DNA of 64,000 nucleotides, taken from JAAYCI01 sp964370045. Lineage in GTDB: Bacteria > Bacillota > Clostridia > Oscillospirales > Ruminococcaceae. Made by a program: the position numbers and the translations under genes. The DNA lies in assembly GCA_964370045.1 (NCBI GenBank), contig CAYJGZ010000008.1, forward strand, positions 41,293 to 105,292. The letters are read 5' to 3'. Shown here piece after piece: positions 44,635 through 52,561 of the stretch (positions within the stretch are counted from its first letter, which is position 1; the number at the start of each line of letters is the position of its first letter). The notes below the pieces were generated by a model, which was given only the letters and a program-made list of their open reading frames with translations, ran no database searches and was not told where the DNA came from.

Positions 44635-46092
44635 TTACAGCAAAATCACTTCCGCTTTTCTGTCAATTTTATCGTTGTACGTTCTTGGCACTCGCTTTAT
44701 CCTGTGGATACTGCGAGGCCGCTTAAAGTCCTCAAGCAAGCTTGCAAGATGCTGTGCGAGCTGTGCGGTGTCAAGGCTATCCTCTGCCACAACATACAAA
44801 ACGGGCACGGCGCTCAGCAGTGCGTCCTTTTGGGGCTTGCAGATGCAATCAAGCACACCCACATACTTTTTTGCCGCCTCCTCCACCTCCGAAGGGGATA
44901 TTTTGTTGCCGCCGCTTATGATGATGTCATCCGCCCTGCCCAGCATGTAAAGGCGGCCTTGTGCGTCCATGTAGCCAAGGTCCTGCGAGCGCAAATATCC
45001 GCCTGCGAGGGTTTTGCGTGTGAGCGATTCATCCTTAAAATAGCCTTTCATCGCCATAGCGCCGCCGTAGGCTAAATACCCCGGTTTTTGGGCGGTTGCG
45101 TGGGGCATTGGGCTGCCGTTTTCGTCCACAATGGCAAAGGTGGCGTTTTTGGCGGGGTAGCCGATGCAATGCGGGCGGTCATCGCAAGAATTGAAGTTTA
45201 GTATGCACGCACAGCCCATTTCGGTGGAGCCGTAGATGTTGTACATTCTCAAGTTCGGAAAAAGGCGCAACAAGTGTTGTTTGTCCGCCTCGGGCAGGGG
45301 CGCTGCGCCAAACTGAATGTAGCGCAGCTGTTGTGCGTATTGTGTTAGCTTGTCCCCCGTAAGCTTGAAAATAATGCTCATGGCCGCAGGCGCAAGGGCA
45401 AGGGAGCTCACGCGGTGCTTTTGCATCATTTCAAACAGCACTTTTACAAAAAACACCCCATCCACAAGCACGACACTGCCGCCGCACAGCATGTTTGCAA
45501 AGTAGCGGCGCAGGCTAAAGGAGTGGTTCATGGGCATTGGAATCATCTCGACGTTGTCCTGTGTCATCTCAACGCCGAGCATCACGTTTTCACCTGCGGC
45601 ATACTCTGCGCCGTAGCCGATGACAATACCCTTCGACTTGCCCGTAGTGCCGGTGGTGAACAGCACCATTGCCTCGTCATCTTCGCACGGCAGGGTGAAA
45701 TCGGCGTTGAGTGCTTTGTGGCAAAAGGCCGCCTGTATGCTGTGGCAGGCGTGCCCCTCTACCTCGCCGAATACCTTTGTGCTGCCCGTCTCGTGCAGTA
45801 TTTCACGCACCCTTGCCGCATTTGCGCTTTTCTCTAAAGGCACACAGACAGCGCCGCTTAGCTGTACCGCATGGCACAGCGTCAAAAACTCTACGGTCTG
45901 CGAGGCCTTGATGAGGATATACTCACCCTTTTGCGTGCCGATGCTTTTTAGAAAATCGGCGGCGCTTTGTATTTTGTTCCAGTACTCCCCGTAGCAAATA
46001 GCCGTGTTTACATCTGCAACAGCCACTTTGTCGGGCGTGTTTTTTGCGTGTAGCTTAATGGAGTGCAGTACCGTTTTATTTTCTTGCATCAT
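44635..46092 (-). CDS. AMP-forming acyl/aminoacyl ligase, DltA-like
   Basis: A 485-residue adenylate-forming enzyme that should activate an acid with ATP and load it on the adjacent carrier protein. Motifs: the P-loop LFTTGTTGKSKGI (A3), YNIYGSTEMG (A5), YLRSQDLGYMDAQGRLYMLGRADD (A7-A8) and a C-terminal Lys in NDKIDRKAEVIL (A10). D-alanine versus another acid cannot be settled by reading. The frame extends to 46149 into the palindromic element, but the Met pair at 46092 and 46089, with GAGGTGCG upstream, is the natural start. The carrier gene follows after 133 bases. Confidence 0.88.
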   Translation of the reverse strand: MMQENKTVLHSIKLHAKNTPDKVAVADVNTAICYGEYWNKIQSAADFLKSIGTQKGEYILIKASQTVEFLTLCHAVQLSGAVCVPLEKSANAARVREILHETGSTKVFGEVEGHACHSIQAAFCHKALNADFTLPCEDDEAMVLFTTGTTGKSKGIVIGYGAEYAAGENVMLGVEMTQDNVEMIPMPMNHSFSLRRYFANMLCGGSVVLVDGVFFVKVLFEMMQKHRVSSLALAPAAMSIIFKLTGDKLTQYAQQLRYIQFGAAPLPEADKQHLLRLFPNLRMYNIYGSTEMGCACILNFNSCDDRPHCIGYPAKNATFAIVDENGSPMPHATAQKPGYLAYGGAMAMKGYFKDESLTRKTLAGGYLRSQDLGYMDAQGRLYMLGRADDIIISGGNKISPSEVEEAAKKYVGVLDCICKPQKDALLSAVPVLYVVAEDSLDTAQLAQHLASLLEDFKRPRSIHRIKRVPRTYNDKIDRKAEVILL

Positions 46093-46135
46093 CAAATTAT
46101 TACGCACCTCGTTATACTTGCCCCATGTATATTTC

Positions 46136-46248
46136 GGGAGTGGACACATAGAGGTGATTTAGAATACGCTGGGCGTAAGAAGAAGGAGCTATATCCCCCG
46201 CCTGCGGCGGGGGATATAGCAAATAAATCACCGCATTTGGACACTTCC
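46136..46248 (+). mobile_element. Palindromic MITE-like element, copy C, inside the acylation operon
   Basis: A complete 113-bp copy starting GGGAGTGGAC and ending GGACACTTCC. The core hairpin arms (46188-46202 and 46206-46220) are 15 bp and perfect, with a TGC loop. TATATTTC (46128-46135) and TATGTTTC (46249-46256) border it, 7 of 8 identical, a likely target-site duplication. The stop codon of the SGNH gene spans the right border: its last base comes from the element. Orientation is opposite to the flanking genes. Confidence 0.85.
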
Positions 46249-47321
46249 TATGTTTCCGTGTTTTCGTGTATTTGTGCGACTGCCCTGCTCAGCGCATCGC
46301 TCCACAGGGCATATTCATCCTGCCACTGTGCCACAACAGCCTCCTCGTGATTTGGTACAATCTCATACTCCGCTAAAAAATACTCCATTGCAAATTGCGT
46401 GTACTTTTTAGCGCCGAATACATTCACATGGCGTGTGTCGTAAAAGTCGGTGGCAGGCTCAAGGCCGATTTGCTCGAATTTACTGCGAAAGTCGGTGAAG
46501 GCAAAGCCGCTTTGTGTGACGTACTCGCCTATTTCACGCCGTATGTTTACATCCTGCACATTTACGGCATCCGCATAGGGCGTGAAGGTGAAGTACACAT
46601 TGAGGTCGTTTTGTGTGCAATAATCAAAAACTTCATCAAGACGTGTTTTTGTTTCCTCCGTGAGCGTGTATTCGCTCTCCTGCACCTGCGAAAAATCCTC
46701 GTACAAAAGACTCACATCCCGAATTGATGCCATCATCAGCTGGCCACCCTGAAAAAACAAAGGGCTTGTGACGGGCGAATAGAGCCTATCGCTGAAGGCC
46801 TCGTGATTGTACAAAAGCTTGAAAATTTGCAGGTACTCCTCACCCTCAAAGTAGGAGCTTTCCAAAACGGCAGACGCTCGGCTGAGGGGGCTGTTCAGCA
46901 GGTTTAGCGCATTTGCAAAGGCATCTTCGTGCACCGGCGTTTCGTGCTCGCCGAAATAGCGAATTTGAAACTCATCCTCCAAAACACTTCTAAGGTCCAG
47001 CACGTACAGCTGTGGCGACTGCGTACTTTGCACATACTCCATCATGGGAACAGAAAACTCAAAGGGTAAATCAGCCCCGAAATATGTGCAGGAGGTGATG
47101 CCGTAGCTGTTCCAAATATCCATGACACTGTAATATCTGTATGTGGTGCTACTGCCGATAAACGCTATATCTACGCTGTTTTTCGGTGTGGTATCGTGCA
47201 GAAGATTTTGCTTTTGTGTGATGATGGAGGGCATGGCGATTCTGCCGCTTGCCATGAGAAGGGTGAGCACAATAGCAAAAAACAAAACTGTGCTGAGCGC
47301 CCTAAGTATGTTGTTTTTCAT
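46248..47321 (-). CDS. SGNH-hydrolase-like membrane-anchored protein, DltD/AlgX-like, end altered by insertion
   Basis: A 357-residue protein with an N-terminal membrane anchor and an SGNH-type domain outside. The nucleophile block is AFIGSSTTYRYY (Gly-x-Ser), and the Asp/His pair lies in FYDTRHVNVFGAKKYT. DltD and AlgX/J proteins of this type act with MBOAT acyltransferases in acyl transfer to wall polymers or polysaccharides. The stop codon is formed at the junction with MITE copy C. Removing the insertion adds Tyr-Met-Gly-Gln-Val before a TAA, so only the extreme C-terminus was changed. The MBOAT stop lies 2 bases upstream of its start. Confidence 0.85.
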   Translation of the reverse strand: MKNNILRALSTVLFFAIVLTLLMASGRIAMPSIITQKQNLLHDTTPKNSVDIAFIGSSTTYRYYSVMDIWNSYGITSCTYFGADLPFEFSVPMMEYVQSTQSPQLYVLDLRSVLEDEFQIRYFGEHETPVHEDAFANALNLLNSPLSRASAVLESSYFEGEEYLQIFKLLYNHEAFSDRLYSPVTSPLFFQGGQLMMASIRDVSLLYEDFSQVQESEYTLTEETKTRLDEVFDYCTQNDLNVYFTFTPYADAVNVQDVNIRREIGEYVTQSGFAFTDFRSKFEQIGLEPATDFYDTRHVNVFGAKKYTQFAMEYFLAEYEIVPNHEEAVVAQWQDEYALWSDALSRAVAQIHENTET

Positions 47322-47323
47322 AG

Positions 47324-49351
47324 TTAAAAGTCCTCATACAAAAACACCGGCGAAGTGCCCGGGCCGTAGATGCCGAACAAGACCGTGCCCAGTATCAAAA
47401 CAATCCAGATACCCCACCTTACGGCGATGCTCATGCCTGCAATTTTTGTGCGGACACTGCCGCCGCGCTCCTGCGTGATGCTCACTGCCAAAAACATAAT
47501 GAGACCCACGAGCAAAACAATGCCGTCCGTCAGCCCTAAGCTATGCGGCACAACGTCGGCGGTGGCACTTTGTGGTGAAAAAGTCATTATACGCCCAAAA
47601 ATATTGAAGGCCGCCGACAGTGATTCCGACCTAAAGAAAACACGTCCCACCGAGCACAGTAGGAATACCTTTGCCATTTGCAGCAGCGCATATGCGGCCG
47701 ACTTTGTGGGAATGTGTAGCCTTCTCAGCGTGTTTTGCATCGGCTGTGAAAATGCGGTGCTGAGCAAAATTAAAAGGCCGTGAAAAAGCCCCCACACTGC
47801 AAAATTCCACGAAGCGCCGTGCCACAGGCCTGTCAGCACCCACACGCCCATAATGGGAGGTGCGGCCAAAAGCACTCGGGATACACCTGCGCCCCATTTT
47901 TTGCGTGCCCACACGTTGAACTTCATCAAAGGGCGGCTAAGCGAGATGGGGTAAAAAACGTAGTCCCGAAACCATGCGCCCAGCGTGATGTGCCAGCGCC
48001 GCCAAAACTCGGGCATATTAGTGGAAAAGTAGGGGCGCATGAAGTTTTCGGCGAGCTTTATGCCGAACAGCTGCGCAGAGCCGATGGCGATTTCCATACT
48101 GCCGTAAAAGTCGGCGTAAATTTGAACGGAAAACGCAAGTGTGGCAAATAGCAGCATCTGCCAGCTTTGCCCCTCGTAGCTGTCGTATACGCTGTTCACA
48201 AAGATGGCGATTCTGTCCGCCAGCACAAGCTTTACAAAAAAGCCCCAAAGAATGTGCTGTGCACATAGGCACAAATTGTCAAAAGAAAAGGAGTGCTTTT
48301 TTGAAAACTGCGCCGCCAAACCATCAAACCTTGAAATAGGCCCTTGCGACACATGGGGGAAAAAGGAAACGAAGAGGAAAAGCTTGAAAAAATTGCCCTC
48401 GGCCGCATATTTGCCACGGTAGACATCAATGAGATAGGACAGCAAAATGAAGGTGTAAAAGGACAAGCCCAGCGGCAGGATGAAAGAGGCGAGCGGAAGC
48501 TCTATGCTAAACCATGCGTTGATGCTCTGGGTGAAAAAGGCGGCGTATTTAATCACCGCCATTACGCCGAGCGTGCCCAAAAGCGCAGTGAAAAGCAGTC
48601 GCCTGTTTTGCTTTTGCAGCTGTTTTTTGCGGATTGCTTTTAGGGAGGCATCGGTGGTGTTTTGGAGAAAGGCCGCCTGTTTTTGTCGGTTTGCGGTCAT
48701 CCTTTTGGCGAGCAAAAAACCTACGGCCGAAGAAAAAGCAATAAACACAAAGTACTGCACACCGCTCAGCAGATAAAAAAGGCTGCTCGCAAAAAGCAAG
48801 ACCATCCACTGTGTGCGCTTTGGAAGCAGGTAGTAAAGCAAAACGGTAAGCAGTAAAAACGCCAAATAAGCGAGAGAAACTATGTCGCCGACATCCCTTG
48901 CAATGCTTGCATCGGTGGGGGTGACGGCGCCGTCGCTTATGGCGGAGCGCCTAAGCTCGCCGTTTGCCTGCAGGAGGAAGGTGTCGCTTTTGTACTGCGT
49001 GCCCTCCTGCTCGATTATGGCCTGAAAAGAAATGTCGCAAAGCTGCTCGTAGGAAATCTCGATTACGTCGTTTTCCGCCTTGGCAAGCATTTCGTCGTTG
49101 TATACAAGGGTGTCGTTGATGACGCTTTGTATAAGCCAGCTGTATGTTAGGCCGTCTGCCTTTATTTTGTTTTCAAGCCGCACCGTGCTGCCATCTATTA
49201 TGTCCACCCCAATGTCCTGCGGGGACATGCTGTGCATTCTTTGTGCCTGCTCACGCAAAAAAAACGGCGGCTGTGCGGCAAATAAAAAGCACAGGAGCAT
49301 AACGGCGACGGCAAGTAAACTGTTCCTTAGAAAAATTTTCACTGTTTTCAC
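47324..49351 (-). CDS. MBOAT O-acyltransferase (DltB/AlgI-like) with extracytoplasmic N-domain
   Basis: A 675-residue membrane-bound O-acyltransferase. The first membrane segment (about 8-27) is followed by about 125 extracytoplasmic residues, then the usual multi-helix MBOAT domain (about 155-675). Family blocks are FPHVSQGPISRFDGL, EFWRRWHITLGAWFRDYVFYP and the catalytic His in LTGLWHGASWNFAVWG. DltB and AlgI lack the extra outer domain, which makes the protein longer than the 400-500 residues expected. It moves an acyl group across the membrane with the SGNH protein; the donor is probably the adjacent carrier protein. A strong promoter precedes it at 49421-49449. Confidence 0.9.
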   Translation of the reverse strand: MKTVKIFLRNSLLAVAVMLLCFLFAAQPPFFLREQAQRMHSMSPQDIGVDIIDGSTVRLENKIKADGLTYSWLIQSVINDTLVYNDEMLAKAENDVIEISYEQLCDISFQAIIEQEGTQYKSDTFLLQANGELRRSAISDGAVTPTDASIARDVGDIVSLAYLAFLLLTVLLYYLLPKRTQWMVLLFASSLFYLLSGVQYFVFIAFSSAVGFLLAKRMTANRQKQAAFLQNTTDASLKAIRKKQLQKQNRRLLFTALLGTLGVMAVIKYAAFFTQSINAWFSIELPLASFILPLGLSFYTFILLSYLIDVYRGKYAAEGNFFKLFLFVSFFPHVSQGPISRFDGLAAQFSKKHSFSFDNLCLCAQHILWGFFVKLVLADRIAIFVNSVYDSYEGQSWQMLLFATLAFSVQIYADFYGSMEIAIGSAQLFGIKLAENFMRPYFSTNMPEFWRRWHITLGAWFRDYVFYPISLSRPLMKFNVWARKKWGAGVSRVLLAAPPIMGVWVLTGLWHGASWNFAVWGLFHGLLILLSTAFSQPMQNTLRRLHIPTKSAAYALLQMAKVFLLCSVGRVFFRSESLSAAFNIFGRIMTFSPQSATADVVPHSLGLTDGIVLLVGLIMFLAVSITQERGGSVRTKIAGMSIAVRWGIWIVLILGTVLFGIYGPGTSPVFLYEDF

Positions 49352-49420
49352 TACCTTGTGGATTGTGTTGCGAAAATCATGAATTGTAAAAAAATGTTAA
49401 TACACAATACATATTTTAAT

Positions 49421-49449
49421 AGTATAAACTATATATATTTATTGTGCAA
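49421..49449 (-). promoter_or_regulatory. Promoter of the acylation cassette
   Basis: On the minus strand TTGCAC (complement of 49444-49449) and TATACT (complement of 49421-49426) with a 17-base spacer, about 70 bases upstream of the MBOAT start. The remaining gap up to the tRNA terminator shows no gene. Confidence 0.65.
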
Positions 49450-49587
49450 TGTGCGATTTACGTGGGGTGTCTACAAAAGTGTTGATTTCTCACCTTGTAT
49501 ATAGTATCCTCCGCAGGCGAGGGGCGTCTTTGCCCTAAATTACATTACTACGCCTGTTAGTGTGTGGTAATAAAGAAGCCGGACTAC

Positions 49588-49619
49588 AAAAAAGCCCACA
49601 CCTAAGTGTGAGCCTTTTT
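49588..49619 (-). terminator. Terminator of the tRNA-Thr transcript
   Basis: On the minus strand GGCTCACAC and GTGTGGGCT pair as RNA (with two G-U pairs) around TTAG, followed by TTTTTT. It lies about 23 bases after the tRNA. Confidence 0.75.
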
Positions 49620-49641
49620 CGTATGAAGCATATTGCTCCAC

Positions 49642-49716
49642 TGGAGCTACTGGTCGGATTTGAACCGACGACCTGCTCATTACGAGTGAGCTGCTCTACC
49701 CCTGAGCCACAGTAGC
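49642..49716 (-). tRNA. tRNA-Thr (anticodon CGT)
   Basis: A complete cloverleaf on the minus strand. The acceptor stem is GCTACTG with CAGTAGC, the D-arm GCTC/GAGC, the anticodon stem GCTCA/TGAGC around loop CTCGTAA (anticodon CGT, plus-strand 49682-49684), the T-arm GTCGG/CCGAC with TTCAAAT, and an encoded CCA end. It reads ACG codons. It has its own promoter and terminator, so it is a single-gene transcript. Confidence 0.96.
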
Positions 49717-49750
49717 GTGACAAGACATGTGCAAAACACGTCCTTGTACT

Positions 49751-49778
49751 ATTATAGGCAAATTGCCGCAATAGTCAA
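49751..49778 (-). promoter_or_regulatory. Promoter of tRNA-Thr
   Basis: On the minus strand TTGACT (complement of 49773-49778) and a perfect TATAAT (complement of 49751-49756), 16 bases apart, about 35 bases upstream of the tRNA. Confidence 0.75.
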
Positions 49779-49809
49779 GCCTTTAGTGAGTGAATTTGCA
49801 CAATCTATG

Positions 49810-50028
49810 TCAAAGCTCAAAATCTTCTTTTGAGTAAGGGGCAAGTGCAGGCGGCTTTTTGGGTATGCGTTTCAGTGGGTCGTAAATGTATTTTTTACAG
49901 CTGTAATGCACAAACACGGGGCCGTACTTTGAGCACAACACCATCGACTTGTCGGGAGCGGCACGTCCGTTTTGGCAGTAGCTACAGGCGGGCTGTATGT
50001 TTTTGCCGAACAATATATGGCTTGCCAT
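49810..50028 (-). CDS. Small conserved-type Cys-rich protein, 72 residues
   Basis: A 72-residue protein with four cysteines (CSYCQNG, LCSKYG, HYSCKKY) and the ending YDPLKRIPKKPPALAPYSKEDFEL. From memory this CxxC...C...C-x-x-x-x-YDPLKR layout occurs in small uncharacterised clostridial proteins, but I know no function; metal binding is likely. ATG 50028 has GGAGG 10 bases upstream; the longer frame from 50058 is rejected. It is transcribed away from phoH and towards the tRNA. Confidence 0.7.
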   Translation of the reverse strand: MASHILFGKNIQPACSYCQNGRAAPDKSMVLCSKYGPVFVHYSCKKYIYDPLKRIPKKPPALAPYSKEDFEL

Positions 50029-50404
50029 CGATGAAATACCTCCGAATAAAATATGCACAGTCGGATATAAAAAATAAACGCAACATCAAGATGCTGTCGA
50101 GTAGCATTGTGCACAAGAACCTATGCAGAGTATAGCGCATTTTGGACACAATAGCAACTATCGCAAGAACATTTGTGATGTTTTTCGTCAGTTTTTTTGC
50201 AATTTTCTATTAAAAATTCACATTTTCATGATATAATAACCATAAATACAGTGGGTGATGTCTCGTCGCCATTGTTCGGAACAGCCCAAAAGTATGGGGT
50301 GCAGAGCAAAGCTGTTTTTGAGTCATATAATTGTAGCGTGGCAAAACAGATTTGTTGTGTTGCGTACACAAGTCACACAGGTGTTTAGGAGCAAAGGGGT
50401 GTGT
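50029..50404. other. Divergent intergenic region before phoH
   Basis: About 375 bases between the small Cys-rich gene and phoH. A TATAAT at 50232-50237 on the plus strand could be the -10 box of the phoH operon, though no good -35 box is placed for it. The phoH frame stays open upstream to 50255, but that stretch has no family similarity. I see nothing else. Confidence 0.4.
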
Positions 50405-51385
50405 ATGGAGGATTGTTTTATTACGTTTGAAAGTATAGACGAGGCACATGCTATATTCGGAAGCAGGGATGAAAACCTGAAAATACTCGAAAGTGAGTTT
50501 GGCATTGCGCTGGTGTTTAGGTCCAATCAAGTGAAGATATTAGGCGATACCTCGGATGCACAGCAGGTGGTAAAAGCTGTAAATGCGATGGTTCAGCTTT
50601 ATAAGGGCGGTCTGCCGGTGGACGCACAGGCGGTGAGATACTGCATTTCGCTCGCTCGTGAGGGCAATGAGCAAAAGGTGGCGGAGCTTACGGGCGACTT
50701 TTTGCTTATCACGGACAAAGGCCGCCCGGTGCGCCCAAAAACCTTAGGGCAGACGGCATACATAAAAGCGATACAAAAAAATGCTATCACGCTGGGGGTA
50801 GGCCCTGCCGGTACGGGAAAGACCTACCTTGCGGTGGCCATGGCGGTAAAGGCGTATAAGGCGCACGAGGTTTCAAGAATAGTGCTCACCCGTCCCGCTG
50901 TGGAGGCGGGCGAAAAGCTGGGCTTTCTTCCGGGAGACTTGCAAAACAAAGTAGACCCTTACCTGCGGCCTTTGTACGATGCGCTGTTTGATATGCTGGG
51001 AAATGAGAGCACTGTGCGTCTGCTTGAAAAGCAGGTGATAGAGGTGGCGCCGCTTGCGTATATGCGCGGGCGCACACTGGATGATGCGTTTATAATATTG
51101 GATGAAGCGCAAAACACCAGCAAGGAGCAGATGAAGATGTTTTTGACCCGCATGGGCATCGGCTCGAGGGTTGTGGTCACGGGCGACATCACTCAGATAG
51201 ACCTGCCGGACAGGCGGCAGAGTGGCCTTATAGATGTTTTGCACGTTTTGAAAAATGTCAGCGGAGTTGCCAAGGTGGAGTTTTCGTCAAAGGATGTAGT
51301 GCGCCACAAGCTGGTGCAGGATATTATAAATGCATACGAACATGCCGCTCGTATAAAGGCTAAGCAGCCTCTACACAAGCGTTGA
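50405..51385 (+). CDS. phoH: PhoH-family ATPase
   Basis: PhoH/YbeZ-type cytoplasmic NTPase; in many bacteria it is encoded next to ybeY and thought to work with it in RNA processing. The 326-residue protein has an N-terminal RNA-binding-like region and the P-loop domain with GVGPAGTGKTYLAVAMAV, RPAVEAGEKLGFLPGDLQNKVDPYLRPLYDAL, FIILDEAQNTSKEQMKMFLTRMG and GDITQIDLP. ATG 50405 (or GTG 50399) is chosen for AGGAG and AAAGGGG upstream; the frame extends to 50255. It heads the order phoH, ybeY, dgkA, era, recO. Confidence 0.94.
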   Translation: MEDCFITFESIDEAHAIFGSRDENLKILESEFGIALVFRSNQVKILGDTSDAQQVVKAVNAMVQLYKGGLPVDAQAVRYCISLAREGNEQKVAELTGDFLLITDKGRPVRPKTLGQTAYIKAIQKNAITLGVGPAGTGKTYLAVAMAVKAYKAHEVSRIVLTRPAVEAGEKLGFLPGDLQNKVDPYLRPLYDALFDMLGNESTVRLLEKQVIEVAPLAYMRGRTLDDAFIILDEAQNTSKEQMKMFLTRMGIGSRVVVTGDITQIDLPDRRQSGLIDVLHVLKNVSGVAKVEFSSKDVVRHKLVQDIINAYEHAARIKAKQPLHKR

Positions 51386-51549
51386 ATCGTCTGATTTTGG
51401 TAATTTTTCCGCCATACTGTGCTGTCAAACCTCGTATTCCACAAAGGAGTGCATCGGTCTTTCGCCTTGTCTGACAAAAAAATTACTTAAAATCATTATG
51501 GTTTCAACGTGTGTAGACACTGCTTAAAACAGGGAAAGGAAGTGAAGTG

Positions 51550-52047
51550 ATGGCACATAAAGTCCATATCACAAACAAGCAAAAGCAGATTAAAATCCCC
51601 TCGGGTCTTCGCATTTTAATTCGGAGAAGTTGCAACGCTGTTTTGGAAATAGAGAATTTTGAGCAGCAGGCTGAAGTAAATGTTACCTTTGTGGATAATG
51701 CCGAAATAGAACGCTTGAACGAACAATTCAGGGATAAAAAAAGCCCTACTGATGTGCTTAGCTTCCCTCTTGGGGAAAACGGTAATTATGATATAAACCC
51801 CGAGACAAACCTTGCGATGCTGGGGGATGTTGTAATCTCCATAGAAAAAGCGGTGGAGCAGGCAAAAATATACGGTCATTCTTTGCAACGAGAGGTGGCC
51901 TTTTTAACGGTGCACTCCATGTACCACCTTTTAGGATACCACCACGAGGGTGGCGGAATACAGGCGGTGCACATGCGAGAAAAGGAGGAATCTGCCCTTG
52001 TGATGTTGGGGCTTCCTCGCACGGTATCCTACACTGCGCTTGGGTAG
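51550..52047 (+). CDS. ybeY: Endoribonuclease YbeY
   Basis: YbeY is a zinc-dependent endoribonuclease in 16S rRNA 3' maturation and ribosome quality control. The 165-residue protein carries the zinc motif as HSMYHLLGYHHEGGG, with His in place of the usual Asp in GYDH, and the C-terminal VHMREKEESALVMLGL. The central RDKKSPTDVLSFPL is also diagnostic. GTG 51547 and ATG 51550 are adjacent; ATG fits the AAGGAAG better. It lies about 165 bases after phoH and 41 before dgkA. Confidence 0.93.
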   Translation: MAHKVHITNKQKQIKIPSGLRILIRRSCNAVLEIENFEQQAEVNVTFVDNAEIERLNEQFRDKKSPTDVLSFPLGENGNYDINPETNLAMLGDVVISIEKAVEQAKIYGHSLQREVAFLTVHSMYHLLGYHHEGGGIQAVHMREKEESALVMLGLPRTVSYTALG

Positions 52048-52088
52048 AAGCGTGCTTTTAGTGGAAATATTTTCGGTGGTGTAAAGCC

Positions 52089-52556
52089 ATGAAGTCTTTC
52101 TTGAAAAGTTTTTTATACGCCGCAAAGGGTGTGGTGCGTGCGGTAGCGCGTGAGCGCAACCTGCGCTTTCACCTTTGTATGGCGGTGTATGTGTTGGTTT
52201 TTTCGCTGTTTTATGATTTTTCTTTGCTACAATATGCTATTATAGTACTAACTATATGTGGGGTGCTTGCGCTGGAGCTTGTGAACACCGCCATAGAGGG
52301 AATAGTGGATATGCTTTGCCCAAAGCACAGCGATGCGGCGGGATTTATAAAGGACGTGGCGGCCGCAGCCGTGCTTGTGTTTTGCGCAGGTGCGGCATGT
52401 TGCGGTGTGCTGCTTTTTTGGGATGTGGAGGTATTTGTGAAAATTTACCGCTTTTTCAGCGTGCGCCCACTCCTGCTTTTGCCGCTGGGGCTTTCGTTTG
52501 TCGCATCGGGATGGTTTGTGTTCGCTTTCAACAAAAACAGAAAGGCCGACAGGTGA
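52089..52556 (+). CDS. dgkA: Diacylglycerol/undecaprenol kinase, DgkA family
   Basis: A small integral membrane kinase; Gram-positive members phosphorylate undecaprenol to recycle the wall carrier lipid. The 155-residue protein has the family block LALELVNTAIEGIVDML with the catalytic Glu, then HSDAAGFIKDVAAAAVLV, with three membrane segments. It is longer than the usual 120-130 residues by a fourth hydrophobic segment and basic end (RPLLLLPLGLSFVASGWFVFAFNKNRKADR region). The era start lies 5 bases after its stop, indicating translational coupling. A cytidine deaminase gene, often found here, is absent. Confidence 0.92.
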   Translation: MKSFLKSFLYAAKGVVRAVARERNLRFHLCMAVYVLVFSLFYDFSLLQYAIIVLTICGVLALELVNTAIEGIVDMLCPKHSDAAGFIKDVAAAAVLVFCAGAACCGVLLFWDVEVFVKIYRFFSVRPLLLLPLGLSFVASGWFVFAFNKNRKADR

Positions 52557-52561
52557 AGCAT

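Noticed and set aside
49535..49771. Minus-strand frame of 78 codons
   Set aside because: It runs through the tRNA-Thr gene and its terminator.
50255..50404. N-terminal extension of PhoH
   Set aside because: No ribosome binding site, no family similarity, and it crosses the likely promoter region.
52256..52561. N-terminal extension of Era
   Set aside because: The extra 102 codons are an out-of-frame reading of dgkA; ATG 52562 gives the standard Era start.
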